From Methanothermobacter tenebrarum (GTDB lineage: Archaea > Methanobacteriota > Methanobacteria > Methanobacteriales > DSM-23052), in the NCBI RefSeq assembly GCF_003264935.1, contig NZ_QLOE01000003.1, positions 1 to 64,000 on the forward strand: DNA of 64,000 nucleotides. Direction: 5' to 3'. Positions 32,579 through 41,289 of the stretch are shown one piece after another. Both the position numbers and the translations under genes were made by a program. The notes beneath the pieces were generated by a model. It made no database searches, was not told the DNA's origin, and was given only the letters and a program-made list of their open reading frames with translations. Position 1 is the first letter of the stretch. Each line of letters opens with the position of its first letter.

Positions 32579-33877
32579 TTATCCATAAATCTTATGTAAT
32601 TCGCGGATCATCCACTCAGGTGCATTCTGTGTCGGGACAGTTAATATTATACTGTTCATGTTCTGTATCAAGAACGGCACATCATCCCTCGGCACCTCCA
32701 ATATTACAAGGTATGTGGCGTCAAGTTCCCCAAGGTTCGCGGCCCTCTCATAATCAGACAATCTTATACCATAATTTTGTAGGATGGCCCGAATATCCTC
32801 TTCACTCAAACCACCCGCCGCAGCTGCTCTGAGGAGCTGTTCAACATCGGTAGTTGTTTTTTTCTCCATAGACATTCCAGAAGTCATTGTATTGATGGAG
32901 ATATTCTGTGATCTTAGAATACTAGCATCTACGGATCCGCTATCCTTTGCCCTGAGGATTGCAAGTACAGTGGCGCCGCTTATCTTTGGCGTGGTTTCTT
33001 GGGAAGTTACGGTAGTATTGTTACCAGTCTGGTTCACGTTAAGGTATACGTCTACCATGCTACCGACACCTATAAGTCCGCCGGCAGCTTGTAATCTTGA
33101 TATCATAATGGGAACTGCGACAGTGTCAGGAGTTTGGATCACCATATTAGCGAGTACTGTTGCATCTGCTTCGTTCACTATTTTCTGCGCATCGGAGGCC
33201 TTCATTATAACCCTCTTCGACTCTGACTGGTTCCCATTCTCTGTGACATTATACACTACCATGACTCTATTGAATTTGTCCTTTTTGGTGTTGATTTCTT
33301 GAGTCTGGTATCTGCGCCAAGATTTGGTTGCGGGTCCGAGCACATCAACTGCTAGTACTTCCTCTGGTGTCTGCCCACTATCTATCTCGGCAAGGATTGC
33401 CTGTTTTTGCGGGTCTGTGGCGAGCGGCCCCTTGAAGTATGCGTCCACTTCAGCTATTTTCTGATCTTTAGCAGCCTGGAGCGTCTGCTGGTATGGTTGA
33501 TATACGAGAAAATAGTATCCACTTGCAACGATAATTATTATTATTATACCAAAAACTATGGCTCCTACGAGGGTGCGTTGATCCTCTTCTGGGATCTTTG
33601 GACGCATACCCCTACTAGGAGGTTTTCCAGGCGGTGCTAAACCAAGTTTTCTCTCAGGAGGCTTCTTTGGAGGTTTTAATCTAGGTTTTTCTTCCTTTTT
33701 ACCTACTCTTAGGCGGGGTCTGGGCATGGGCCTTTTCCCTGGTTTTTTTGATGGTTCCTTCCTGGTGCCTGTGAGCTTGTCCACGAGCCCTTTCACTCTT
33801 TTCATGATATCATTGTCATCCCCCTTTTTTCGGAGATCTGGAGGCTTATTATTATTGCCTTTTATTTTATCTATCAT
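32579..33877 (-). CDS. DUF515-like single-span membrane protein
   Basis: The 432-residue protein has a cytoplasmic N-terminal tail of about 100 residues that is very rich in K, P and R, one membrane helix (about 104-126, with a run of isoleucines) and a large outer domain. The outer part contains KISGATVLAILRAKDSGSVDASIL and VGSMVDVYLNVN, recalling the SAF/CpaB-like domains of pilus-assembly proteins, and a C-terminal VILEVPRDDVPFLIQNMNSI. I place it near DUF515, a family of methanogens with no known function; this is from memory of the architecture. It lies between pssA and the surface-protein gene. Confidence 0.6.
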   Translation of the reverse strand: MIDKIKGNNNKPPDLRKKGDDNDIMKRVKGLVDKLTGTRKEPSKKPGKRPMPRPRLRVGKKEEKPRLKPPKKPPERKLGLAPPGKPPSRGMRPKIPEEDQRTLVGAIVFGIIIIIIVASGYYFLVYQPYQQTLQAAKDQKIAEVDAYFKGPLATDPQKQAILAEIDSGQTPEEVLAVDVLGPATKSWRRYQTQEINTKKDKFNRVMVVYNVTENGNQSESKRVIMKASDAQKIVNEADATVLANMVIQTPDTVAVPIMISRLQAAGGLIGVGSMVDVYLNVNQTGNNTTVTSQETTPKISGATVLAILRAKDSGSVDASILRSQNISINTMTSGMSMEKKTTTDVEQLLRAAAAGGLSEEDIRAILQNYGIRLSDYERAANLGELDATYLVILEVPRDDVPFLIQNMNSIILTVPTQNAPEWMIRELHKIYG

Positions 33878-33890
33878 TTCATATCCCTTT

Positions 33891-34556
33891 TTAAAATTTT
33901 CGTATTAATGGGATTAATACGTAGGCCATGGCCAGGATGAGGAGTGTTGTGGCGAATATTTTGAAGTTTGAGCCTATAAGTATGGTTAGTATCAATAGTA
34001 TGACTATTATTGTCCCCTTTTTCGTGTTGATCTTTGGATATTCTACGGAGCTTATCATTATAAGTGATGTGAAAGCTGCTATGGTGAGGTTAAGATATTC
34101 ATTGAAAATACCGCTAAGGTATAGGGAGGAGACAATTACGGCCATTACTGGTATTGGCAAGCCAATGAAGGTACTTTTTTTGACATTTGCAATTACATTG
34201 AATCTTGAAAGCCTTAATATCCCACATGTCATTATTAGAAGACTAACTAATATATTAATGTATCGAAAACTTGTTGTGGAATATATGAAAAATGCAGGGG
34301 CCAGACCAAATGAGATAATATCTGAGAGGGAGTCAACATTCCTTCCAAAACCTTCATCATCTTCTCTTTTTATTCTACGGGCAACCCACCCATCAATTGA
34401 GTCAAAAATAACCGCCAATAACATTAACTGACAAGCAAAGCCTATAACCCCCTTTGATATCATTATTATTGATAGGAATCCGAGAGAAGCGTTTATAATC
34501 GAAAATAGGTCGGGAACCACCATATAATATTGTATATTATATTTTCTTTCTGTCAT
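33891..34556 (-). CDS. pssA: Archaetidylserine synthase (CDP-alcohol phosphatidyltransferase)
   Basis: The 221-residue membrane protein has the CDP-alcohol phosphatidyltransferase motif D-G-x2-A-R, G-x3-D-x3-D in DGWVARRIKREDDEGFG and RNVDSLSDIISFG. It has about six to seven helices. The expected reaction joins L-serine to CDP-archaeol to give archaetidylserine. Its start overlaps the end of the decarboxylase gene by 20 bases, so the two steps of archaetidylethanolamine synthesis are coupled. Confidence 0.92.
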   Translation of the reverse strand: MTERKYNIQYYMVVPDLFSIINASLGFLSIIMISKGVIGFACQLMLLAVIFDSIDGWVARRIKREDDEGFGRNVDSLSDIISFGLAPAFFIYSTTSFRYINILVSLLIMTCGILRLSRFNVIANVKKSTFIGLPIPVMAVIVSSLYLSGIFNEYLNLTIAAFTSLIMISSVEYPKINTKKGTIIVILLILTILIGSNFKIFATTLLILAMAYVLIPLIRKF

Positions 34557-35235
34557 CGCCTATAGACCTCTCTTCCTCTGTATGTGGGAATCGTGCTATT
34601 ATTGTCTCCCCTGCCTTGGATTTTGACCCGATATTAACTAGAATTTCACAATCCTTAGGTATTATAAGATCCACCCGCGACCCGAAACGGATCATACCTA
34701 TACGGGCGCCAATTTTCACTTCTTCACCCACATTTACATATTGTATTATCCTCCTAGCTATGAAACCTGCTATTTGGATGATCCCCACCCTACTATATTT
34801 ACCTTCAATGACCATTAAATTTTTCTCATTTTCTTTTAAAATTTTACCCTTCGCTATTTTGAATTTCCCAGGATAATAACTGGCGTGGATGATCTTCCCA
34901 GTGATGGGCGCCCTGTTAACATGCACATCAAATGGGGACATGAATGTGCTTACAAGGATGGCCTCATTATCCTCTGTGATTTTATCTAATAGGGGATGGG
35001 AAGAGTCTATAACTTCTATTCTATCTATCTTCCCTGATAGTATCCTCCCATCAGCGGCTGCCACTATTATACCTTTAGAGTTTGGTGTTTTCCGCTGTGG
35101 GTCCCTGAAGAATTGTATTAAAAAGGCTAGAAATGATAGGATGAAGAATGTTATAATATAATATCCTAGGAGAAAGAAAAATATGGAGAATGTTAAGAGT
35201 ATCCCAAATTTTTTTGAGGCTCCATTCACGAGCAT
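34537..35235 (-). CDS. asd: Archaetidylserine decarboxylase (short PSD type, pyruvoyl enzyme)
   Basis: The 232-residue protein is the short form of phosphatidylserine decarboxylase. It has two N-terminal helices (about 10-40), the HVNRAP segment, and the self-cleavage site Gly-Ser in IRFGSRVDLIIP, where the serine becomes the pyruvoyl group. It would convert archaetidylserine to archaetidylethanolamine. It is the first gene of the minus-strand envelope operon, facing a divergent operon with the mreB-like gene. Confidence 0.9.
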   Translation of the reverse strand: MLVNGASKKFGILLTFSIFFFLLGYYIITFFILSFLAFLIQFFRDPQRKTPNSKGIIVAAADGRILSGKIDRIEVIDSSHPLLDKITEDNEAILVSTFMSPFDVHVNRAPITGKIIHASYYPGKFKIAKGKILKENEKNLMVIEGKYSRVGIIQIAGFIARRIIQYVNVGEEVKIGARIGMIRFGSRVDLIIPKDCEILVNIGSKSKAGETIIARFPHTEEERSIGDDRKKI

Positions 35236-35353
35236 AGGATCACCAGTGGAATATATTCTTTTTCCCGGAACTGATAAAATATATATAAAGTTTCTTAGAT
35301 ATTAATCTCTACATCCTCTAGATAAAATTTAAAGCTTATCTTTAACTTGTGAT
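35236..35353. promoter_or_regulatory. Divergent promoter region between asd and the mreB operon
   Basis: This gap separates two operons that run apart. AAAATATATATAAAG at about 35276-35290 is a strong TATA candidate and is nearly symmetrical, so it may serve either direction. For the plus strand it predicts a transcript near 35309. Confidence 0.45.
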
Positions 35354-35362
35354 GTGATGGTG

Positions 35363-35992
35363 ATGATAGAAAGCAAGATCAGGGTTCTTCGACAAGCAGC
35401 GCAAGTATCAAGCGCCAGTTCGGACAGGATATGGTGTGTCGCCGTTGGTAATGAGGATACGATTAACAGCGTAGCCTATGAGGCCATAGCATCAAAGGAT
35501 AAGGTTAAAATACTCTTCAGGGAACATGTATCGGTTAAGGAGGCTTTTGTCAGGAAAAAGTTCGATTTGATGATGCTTTATGGTGAGGAGTCCAAGATAC
35601 GGGATCTATCAATCATATGTAAGGAGAATGGAGGGGCTTTTTTAAAGATAGCACCATATTATGTTAAAAACGAACCCCATCTCTTGCTTCTTGTAGCACC
35701 TGAAAATTTGATCAAAAAATTTGTTGGAGAAGCAGAAAAGAGGAAAGCCAATTTCAAGTTAATCCTCCAAGATAGGACAACAGGTTTTATAGAAGCAGAT
35801 GTTTATTTAACTGCAAGATTGCCAAAGTTTATAAGGGAGATTATTGACCCATTATTTAAAGTTACAGACATTGTCTTAACAACACTATTAATATCAGTCA
35901 CCAAAAGAGAAGATGCTGAGAAGATAAAAGAAATCTCGGCCCACAATAATATATTTATTGTGGATTTCAAAGACATTTTAGAGGAGGATTGA
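35363..35992 (+). CDS. Conserved protein of unknown function upstream of the mreB-like gene
   Basis: I do not recognise this 209-residue soluble protein. It has alternating strands and helices (CVAVGNEDTINSVAYEAI, KFDLMMLYGEESKIRDLSI, LLLLVAPENLIKKFV) that suggest an alpha/beta fold, and a hydrophobic helix-like stretch IVLTTLLISVTK near the end. Several start codons occur together (GTG 35354, ATG 35357, GTG 35360, ATG 35363); 35363 is used because GTGATG at 35349-35354 is then well spaced. It is two bases from the mreB-like gene, so the two are surely cotranscribed and may act together. Confidence 0.7.
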   Translation: MIESKIRVLRQAAQVSSASSDRIWCVAVGNEDTINSVAYEAIASKDKVKILFREHVSVKEAFVRKKFDLMMLYGEESKIRDLSIICKENGGAFLKIAPYYVKNEPHLLLLVAPENLIKKFVGEAEKRKANFKLILQDRTTGFIEADVYLTARLPKFIREIIDPLFKVTDIVLTTLLISVTKREDAEKIKEISAHNNIFIVDFKDILEED

Positions 35993-35993
35993 A

Positions 35994-37064
35994 ATGTTTT
36001 CATTTAGAAAAAAGGAAGAAGGAGAAAAAGAGGAAAGTAAAACAGTCACAAGCACTCTTGGTATAGATTTAGGGACGCTAAATACCGTGATAGCCAAGCC
36101 ATCAGGGGATAAATTTGATATTTATAAAATACCTTCAGTAGTCGCTGTTAAAAAGGACGACCCATCTTATGTCCTCGCGGTGGGTGAAGAAGCGAAAAAG
36201 ATGCTTGGCAGAACACCCGAGGATATAGTGGCTGTCAGACCACTTAGAAAGGGTGTTGTGGAGAGCGTGGCGCAAGCAGAGGCGCTTATAATCCATGCAA
36301 TAGAAATGGGTGCAGGTGACATATCAGAGATTGAAAGGATAGTCATAGGCATTCCAGGTAACGCGTCAGAAGTTGAAAGGAATGCAGTTGAAGAAATCGG
36401 CAGGAGAGCTGGTGTAAAATACGTTCTAGTTATAAGTGAGGGTCTTGCAGCGGCAATAGGCGAGGGATTACCAATAGCGGAAGCCTCAGGTACTATGGTC
36501 ATCGACATAGGCGCAGGATCAAGTGACATTGTTGTCATATCACTCGGAGGGATAACAGACATTGAAACAGTACGAGTCGGTGGCGACGACATAGATGAAA
36601 ACATAGTAGAACTAGTTAAAGAAAAACACAACGTAGAGATAGGACTACACGAAGCAGAAAGGGCCAAAATCGAAGTTGGCATGGTTCATTCAAAAGCAGA
36701 AATTGAAAACGAGAAAACCACAGTAATAGGAAAGTGCATGGAGACAAACAAACCAAAAGAGGTTGAAATAGATTCAAAATTGGTCGCTGATGCAGCGGAA
36801 CCCGTCATCACAAAAGTGATAGATGCAATTTCAAAAGTCCTTGAAAGGCTATCACCAGAACTCATATCAGGAGTATACAAGAGGACAATACTAGTCGGGG
36901 GCACGTCCCTCCTAAGAGGGCTTAAAGAAAGAATCTACGATGAAGTAGGCATCCCAGCCGAAGTATCAGAAGACCCCATGACCGTAGTAGCAAAAGGCAC
37001 CGCCATCGTCGCAGCCGAACCAAGAGCACTAGAACCAGAAGTAAGACTAAAAGCCATGAAATAA
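35994..37064 (+). CDS. MreB-like actin-family ATPase
   Basis: The 356-residue protein belongs to the actin/Hsp70/MreB ATPase fold. Phosphate 1 motif is GIDLGTLNTVIAKP, phosphate 2 is MVIDIGAGSSDIVVI and the adenosine motif is ILVGGTSLLRGL. The order and length fit MreB, the rod-shape filament protein that directs wall synthesis in bacteria. A polar charged N-terminal tail of about 20 residues (FSFRKKEEGEKEESK) precedes the fold. Codon use shifts from T/G-ending to A/C-ending codons after about 36500. Rod shape and a pseudomurein wall fit this role, though no other mre gene is seen. Confidence 0.85.
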   Translation: MFSFRKKEEGEKEESKTVTSTLGIDLGTLNTVIAKPSGDKFDIYKIPSVVAVKKDDPSYVLAVGEEAKKMLGRTPEDIVAVRPLRKGVVESVAQAEALIIHAIEMGAGDISEIERIVIGIPGNASEVERNAVEEIGRRAGVKYVLVISEGLAAAIGEGLPIAEASGTMVIDIGAGSSDIVVISLGGITDIETVRVGGDDIDENIVELVKEKHNVEIGLHEAERAKIEVGMVHSKAEIENEKTTVIGKCMETNKPKEVEIDSKLVADAAEPVITKVIDAISKVLERLSPELISGVYKRTILVGGTSLLRGLKERIYDEVGIPAEVSEDPMTVVAKGTAIVAAEPRALEPEVRLKAMK

Positions 37065-37075
37065 CAGCTGATCCA

Positions 37076-37711
37076 ATGAAAATACTCGGAATTGACGAAG
37101 CAGGCAGAGGACCCGTGATAGGACCCCTCATCATAGCAGGAGTCATGCTACCACAAGAAAAAATAAAAATCCTCGAAAAACTCCAAGTTAAAGACTCCAA
37201 AAAACTCACACCAAGAAAACGCACATACCTCGCTAAAAAGATAAAAAAAATCAGCAAATATTATATAACAAAAATAGACGCCCCAGAAATAGACAAATTA
37301 CGCCAAGAGGGTGTTAACCTCAACGAAATAGAAAAAAGGGCCATCGTAGATATCATCAACAAAGCCCGGCCAGACCATGCAATAATAGACTCAGTTGACA
37401 TAAAACCCCAAAGATTCGAAAAAGAAATAAAAAAATTAATAAAATATAAAATAAGCATCAAAGCAGAACACGGTGCCGACACAAAATATCCAATAGTATC
37501 AGCCGCATCCATACTAGCCAAAGATCAAAGAGAACAAGAAATAGAAAAAATAAAAAGGAAATATAAAATAGAATTCGGTTCAGGCTACCCAAATGACCCC
37601 CTTACAAAAAAATTCCTATCCAAACTAGAACATGACAAACTACCAGATTTCATAAGAAAATCATGGGCCACAATAAAAAACATGCAAAAAAACTGGGGGG
37701 TTCTAAGATGA
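37076..37711 (+). CDS. rnhB: Ribonuclease HII
   Basis: RNase HII removes ribonucleotides and RNA primers from DNA-RNA duplexes. The 211-residue protein starts KILGIDEAGRGPVIGPL with the catalytic Asp and Glu, and carries DSVDIKP and the AEHGADTKYPIVSAASILAK motif. It starts 11 bases after the mreB-like gene and its stop overlaps the exbB start (ATGA). Codons are strongly biased to A and C endings here. Confidence 0.97.
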   Translation: MKILGIDEAGRGPVIGPLIIAGVMLPQEKIKILEKLQVKDSKKLTPRKRTYLAKKIKKISKYYITKIDAPEIDKLRQEGVNLNEIEKRAIVDIINKARPDHAIIDSVDIKPQRFEKEIKKLIKYKISIKAEHGADTKYPIVSAASILAKDQREQEIEKIKRKYKIEFGSGYPNDPLTKKFLSKLEHDKLPDFIRKSWATIKNMQKNWGVLR

Positions 37712-38547
37712 TCACAGAGCCGATAATAAATTTCCTCACAACAATACTAGAAATGTTCAAAAGTGGGGGCATAATCACCTACGCCATCGCAATCATAGGA
37801 ATATACGGACTGGCACTCTCCATAGAAAAAATATATTATTTACGCAAAATATCACGTATCAGCACACCAGAAATTATAGGAATAGTCAACGATTCCATGG
37901 AAAAAGGAGGCGCCCTAGAAGCCCTCAGAGCCATAGGCCAATACCAAAACCCAATCTCGAAGATAATCTCAGAAGCTCTTAAAATAGGCTACAGGAACAA
38001 AGCAGAAGTCGAAGATGCCATGGAAAGAGTTTTCATCGTCGAAATGAGTAATATGACACGTGGCCTCGGCACCCTCAAGACAATAATCGAAATCGCACCA
38101 CTACTAGGTCTTATAGGCACCGTCATAGGAATATGGCACACATTCAAAGTCCTCGGAGTTAACGCAGACCCCACTTCAATGGCACAAGGAATCTACATAG
38201 CCCTTATAACAACCATAGCAGGGCTCACAGTCGCAATACTATTACTACCATTCTACTCATACATAACAAGTAGAATAGAAGCTGAAATAGATAAAATAGA
38301 ACTTATAAAAAAGATGACAAACTGGAATTATGCGGTCATGAAAATCAAGGTGGAAGGAAACATCGAAGCCGTGATGGAAGCCCTCAGAGAATCAGAAGGT
38401 ATAGTTAACGTGAAACCCATCAACGAACCCGAAGCAAACATGCAAGTAGCCTTCAAACCTAGCATGCTAGAAAAGAGTATAAACAACATAATACTCGAAA
38501 AATGTAATAAAAGCGCGGATATAATAGAAAGCAGACTAAAACAATAA
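37708..38547 (+). CDS. MotA/TolQ/ExbB proton-channel family protein
   Basis: The 279-residue protein has the three helices of ExbB/TolQ: about 19-40, 118-140 (LGTLKTIIEIAPLLGLIGTVIGIWHTF) and 157-180 (IALITTIAGLTVAILLLPFYSY). With ExbD it forms a proton-driven motor. After the third helix there is an extra domain of about 75 residues (MKIKVEGNIEAVMEALRESEG and onward) with a beta-alpha-beta look that I do not know from typical ExbB. The frame is open upstream to 37663, but ATG 37708 overlaps the rnhB stop and fits the family. No TonB-like gene is seen. Confidence 0.88.
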   Translation: MITEPIINFLTTILEMFKSGGIITYAIAIIGIYGLALSIEKIYYLRKISRISTPEIIGIVNDSMEKGGALEALRAIGQYQNPISKIISEALKIGYRNKAEVEDAMERVFIVEMSNMTRGLGTLKTIIEIAPLLGLIGTVIGIWHTFKVLGVNADPTSMAQGIYIALITTIAGLTVAILLLPFYSYITSRIEAEIDKIELIKKMTNWNYAVMKIKVEGNIEAVMEALRESEGIVNVKPINEPEANMQVAFKPSMLEKSINNIILEKCNKSADIIESRLKQ

Positions 38548-38562
38548 CTGGGTGGAATAATA

Positions 38563-38958
38563 TTGCCCATTGACGTTGAAAGATATAAAAGGAAGATTAA
38601 AAAAGCCAATCCACGCTTCAACCTCGTCCCATTTATAGATATACTATTTACTTTACTCATTTTCCTCGTTGTAACAAGCAGCTTTCAAGGAATAAATGAA
38701 GGAGCATCCTCTTCGGGCAAGCCAGAACCGGGAGAAAGTTTAGGCCCCTCTGAATATTATCTTATCCCCGTCGCCGGCTTGAAAAAGGTTATAGTCAATG
38801 GTGTCGATAAATCAGAGTATATAAGAAATAGTGCGATCGCAGTCCACACACGCGTATTAGATGAAGGTGAAATAACAATAAGACCAAGGGAGGGTCTTAT
38901 AATCATACAAACACCACCAGGTTTCCCGCTAGATAAAGCCGTTAAAAGTCCAGCCTAG
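38563..38958 (+). CDS. ExbD/TolR family protein
   Basis: The 131-residue protein has a cytoplasmic basic N-terminus (RYKRKIKKANPRFNLVPFID), one membrane helix ILFTLLIFLVVTSSF with the conserved aspartate just before it, and an outer domain. It would form the motor with the ExbB-like protein 15 bases upstream. The start is TTG at 38563, with GGGTGGA upstream. Confidence 0.88.
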   Translation: MPIDVERYKRKIKKANPRFNLVPFIDILFTLLIFLVVTSSFQGINEGASSSGKPEPGESLGPSEYYLIPVAGLKKVIVNGVDKSEYIRNSAIAVHTRVLDEGEITIRPREGLIIIQTPPGFPLDKAVKSPA

Positions 38959-38972
38959 TAAGGTGATAAAGA

Positions 38973-39578
38973 ATGTATCTTGGCAGAATATTAGCTGTTG
39001 GAAGTAGCGAAGATGGTGTATTCGCCGCTTACAGGGTTTCGAGCAGATCATTTCCCAATAGGATCGCTAAGAAATTCGAGGACAGAGTCGCCATCATCCC
39101 CAAGAAAGGCCACGAAACCGATGTCTTCAAGAACCCTTATATTGCATACAATTGTATAAGGATAGTAGAAGACACGGCAATAGTATCCAATGGTTCACAT
39201 ACAGACGTGATAGCTGATAAGATAAGCTTGGGCATGAACATAAGAGATGCCATAGCATTATCCCTACTTACAATGGACTATGAAAAGGATGAACTAAACA
39301 CCCCAAGGATAGCAGCAGCCATAAAAGATGATGGTGAGGGCCATATAGGGATAGTAACCTCCCATAATATCCAAGTAGAGAGGGTGCCAAGTGGGAGCTC
39401 ATATTACATATCCACATATGAGCATACAACACCTCGAAGAGTTAAATTCGAGGCTGAGAACGCGGATGAGGCAGCCGCTTATATAATGGGTGAGGGAGAA
39501 TTCTCCAAGTTCACAAATCCGGTAACGGCTGCGGCAGCTTTTAAAGGGGCCCGTGAATGGGAACTTAGCACCATTTAA
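38973..39578 (+). CDS. purO: Archaeal IMP cyclohydrolase
   Basis: PurO closes the ring of FAICAR to give IMP, the last step of purine synthesis in many archaea. The 201-residue protein starts [30 protein letters not shown] and ends with [22 protein letters not shown], both typical of the family. It lies 14 bases after exbD. Confidence 0.95.
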   Translation: MYLGRILAVGSSEDGVFAAYRVSSRSFPNRIAKKFEDRVAIIPKKGHETDVFKNPYIAYNCIRIVEDTAIVSNGSHTDVIADKISLGMNIRDAIALSLLTMDYEKDELNTPRIAAAIKDDGEGHIGIVTSHNIQVERVPSGSSYYISTYEHTTPRRVKFEAENADEAAAYIMGEGEFSKFTNPVTAAAAFKGAREWELSTI

Positions 39579-39608
39579 CCAGATCTTACCAATTTTAGGG
39601 TGCTCTAA

Positions 39609-40364
39609 TTGGAGATAAAAATCCTAGGACTTTCCACAATACCCCTCATAAAAGAAGGTGACGATCTAGCAACTCTTATCATCGAAGCTTCTAAGAGGGA
39701 AAATATAGAGATCGAAGATGGGGATATTATTGTTATCGCAGAGACCATAGTATCCAAAGCTGAGGGGAACACAATAAATCTTAAAGGGATAAAACCTGGA
39801 TCAGTAGCTAAAAGATTAGCCGAACAAACCGGTAAAGACCCTAGGTTGGTTGAGGCAATATTGAGAGAATCAAAGGATATAATAAAAGTTGGACACGATT
39901 TCATAATATCTGAAACAAAACATGGCTTTATATGCGCAAATGCTGGTATAGATGAATCAAACGTTGAAGAGGGAATGGCAACACCCCTGCCAGAGGATCC
40001 GGATGCTACAGCAGAGAGCATAAGATTTTCTTTAATCAACAAATTAGGTAAGGATATCAGTGTTATAATAGCCGACACCCAAGGGCGTCCTTTTAGAGAA
40101 GGTGCCGTTGGGGTTGCCGTGGGAGTTTCAGGCATGAACCCAATCTGGGATAGGAGGGGAGAAACAGACCTATATGGTAAGAGCCTGAAAACAACCAAAA
40201 TTGCGGTTGCAGATGAGATAGCATCAGCAGCTTCCATGTTAATGGGACAAGCAGACGAAGGGATACCCATAGTCATAATAAAAGGCTATCACCACGACCA
40301 TCTTAAAGGCGAAGGCACATCCAAAGACCTTTTAAGGCCAAGGGAATTGGATGTTTTCCGTTGA
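39609..40364 (+). CDS. cofE: Coenzyme F420:L-glutamate ligase
   Basis: CofE adds L-glutamate residues to F420-0 using GTP. The 251-residue protein shows [16 protein letters not shown], the segment [23 protein letters not shown] and [18 protein letters not shown], all characteristic. The start is TTG 39609 after AGGGTG. cofD follows directly, so the two last steps of F420 synthesis are encoded together. Confidence 0.96.
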   Translation: MEIKILGLSTIPLIKEGDDLATLIIEASKRENIEIEDGDIIVIAETIVSKAEGNTINLKGIKPGSVAKRLAEQTGKDPRLVEAILRESKDIIKVGHDFIISETKHGFICANAGIDESNVEEGMATPLPEDPDATAESIRFSLINKLGKDISVIIADTQGRPFREGAVGVAVGVSGMNPIWDRRGETDLYGKSLKTTKIAVADEIASAASMLMGQADEGIPIVIIKGYHHDHLKGEGTSKDLLRPRELDVFR

Positions 40365-40383
40365 CAAAAGTGGAGACTTTAAA

Positions 40384-41289
40384 ATGATAACCGTATTATC
40401 TGGGGGTACAGGAACTCCTAAACTCCTCCAGGGAATGAAGGAAATTATCAACCCATCCCAAATAACTGTAATAGTTAATACGGTGGAGAATGACTATTTC
40501 TCAGGCTTATATGTTACACCTGACATTGACACGGTCCTCTACACTCTAGCAGATATTATAAACGAGGATACATGGTATGGTATAAGAGATGACACATTCA
40601 TCACACATGAAATGTTAAAAAAGCTAGGATGCCCCGAGCTTCTAAGGATAGGTGACAAGGATCGTGCATTCAAGATCCAGAAAACACTATTATTAGAGGA
40701 TCATAGTCTCTCAGAAGCTGTAAATATCCAAAGGAAGGCCCTTGGTATAAGATCGCGAGTAATACCAATGAGTAACGAGCCCTCAGAAATAAAAATACTA
40801 ACAGAAAAGGGGCCGATGAGCTTCCACGAATTCCTCATCAAAGAAAATTCTAAACCTGAAGTTATCGACATACAATACAATATTCTAAGACCAGCACCCG
40901 GCGTTATAGAAGCCATAAAAAATTCAGAGATAGTTATCATAGGACCATCTAATCCAGTGACTTCAATTGGACCGATAATCTCAACAAAAGGAGTTAAAAA
41001 AGCATTAGAGCAAGCTTTTGTAACCGCGGTATCCCCTATCGCTGGTGGAGTGCCATTCAGCGGCCCCGCAGCGAAGTTCATGAAAGCTTTAGGCTATGAG
41101 GTTTCTTCTATGGGGGTTTGCCAAATTTATGCAGACTTCCTAGACAAATTTGTCATTGATGAAAAGGATTCCCATTTAAAAGAAAAAATAGAAAAACTAA
41201 TAAAAGAGGTTACGATAACAAACACCAAGATGGAAAATCTCGAAGACAAAATACGGTTGGCTAGAATAATTTTAGGTGAAATAGTATGA
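40384..41289 (+). CDS. cofD: 2-phospho-L-lactate transferase (CofD)
   Basis: CofD transfers the lactyl-phosphate (from LPPG) to Fo to give F420-0. The 301-residue protein begins [18 protein letters not shown], the nucleotide-binding loop, and contains [25 protein letters not shown]. The frame is open to ATG 40351, but that start would lie inside cofE; ATG 40384 with GGAG at 40371-40374 fits the family. Its end overlaps the next gene by 4 bases. Confidence 0.96.
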   Translation: MITVLSGGTGTPKLLQGMKEIINPSQITVIVNTVENDYFSGLYVTPDIDTVLYTLADIINEDTWYGIRDDTFITHEMLKKLGCPELLRIGDKDRAFKIQKTLLLEDHSLSEAVNIQRKALGIRSRVIPMSNEPSEIKILTEKGPMSFHEFLIKENSKPEVIDIQYNILRPAPGVIEAIKNSEIVIIGPSNPVTSIGPIISTKGVKKALEQAFVTAVSPIAGGVPFSGPAAKFMKALGYEVSSMGVCQIYADFLDKFVIDEKDSHLKEKIEKLIKEVTITNTKMENLEDKIRLARIILGEIV

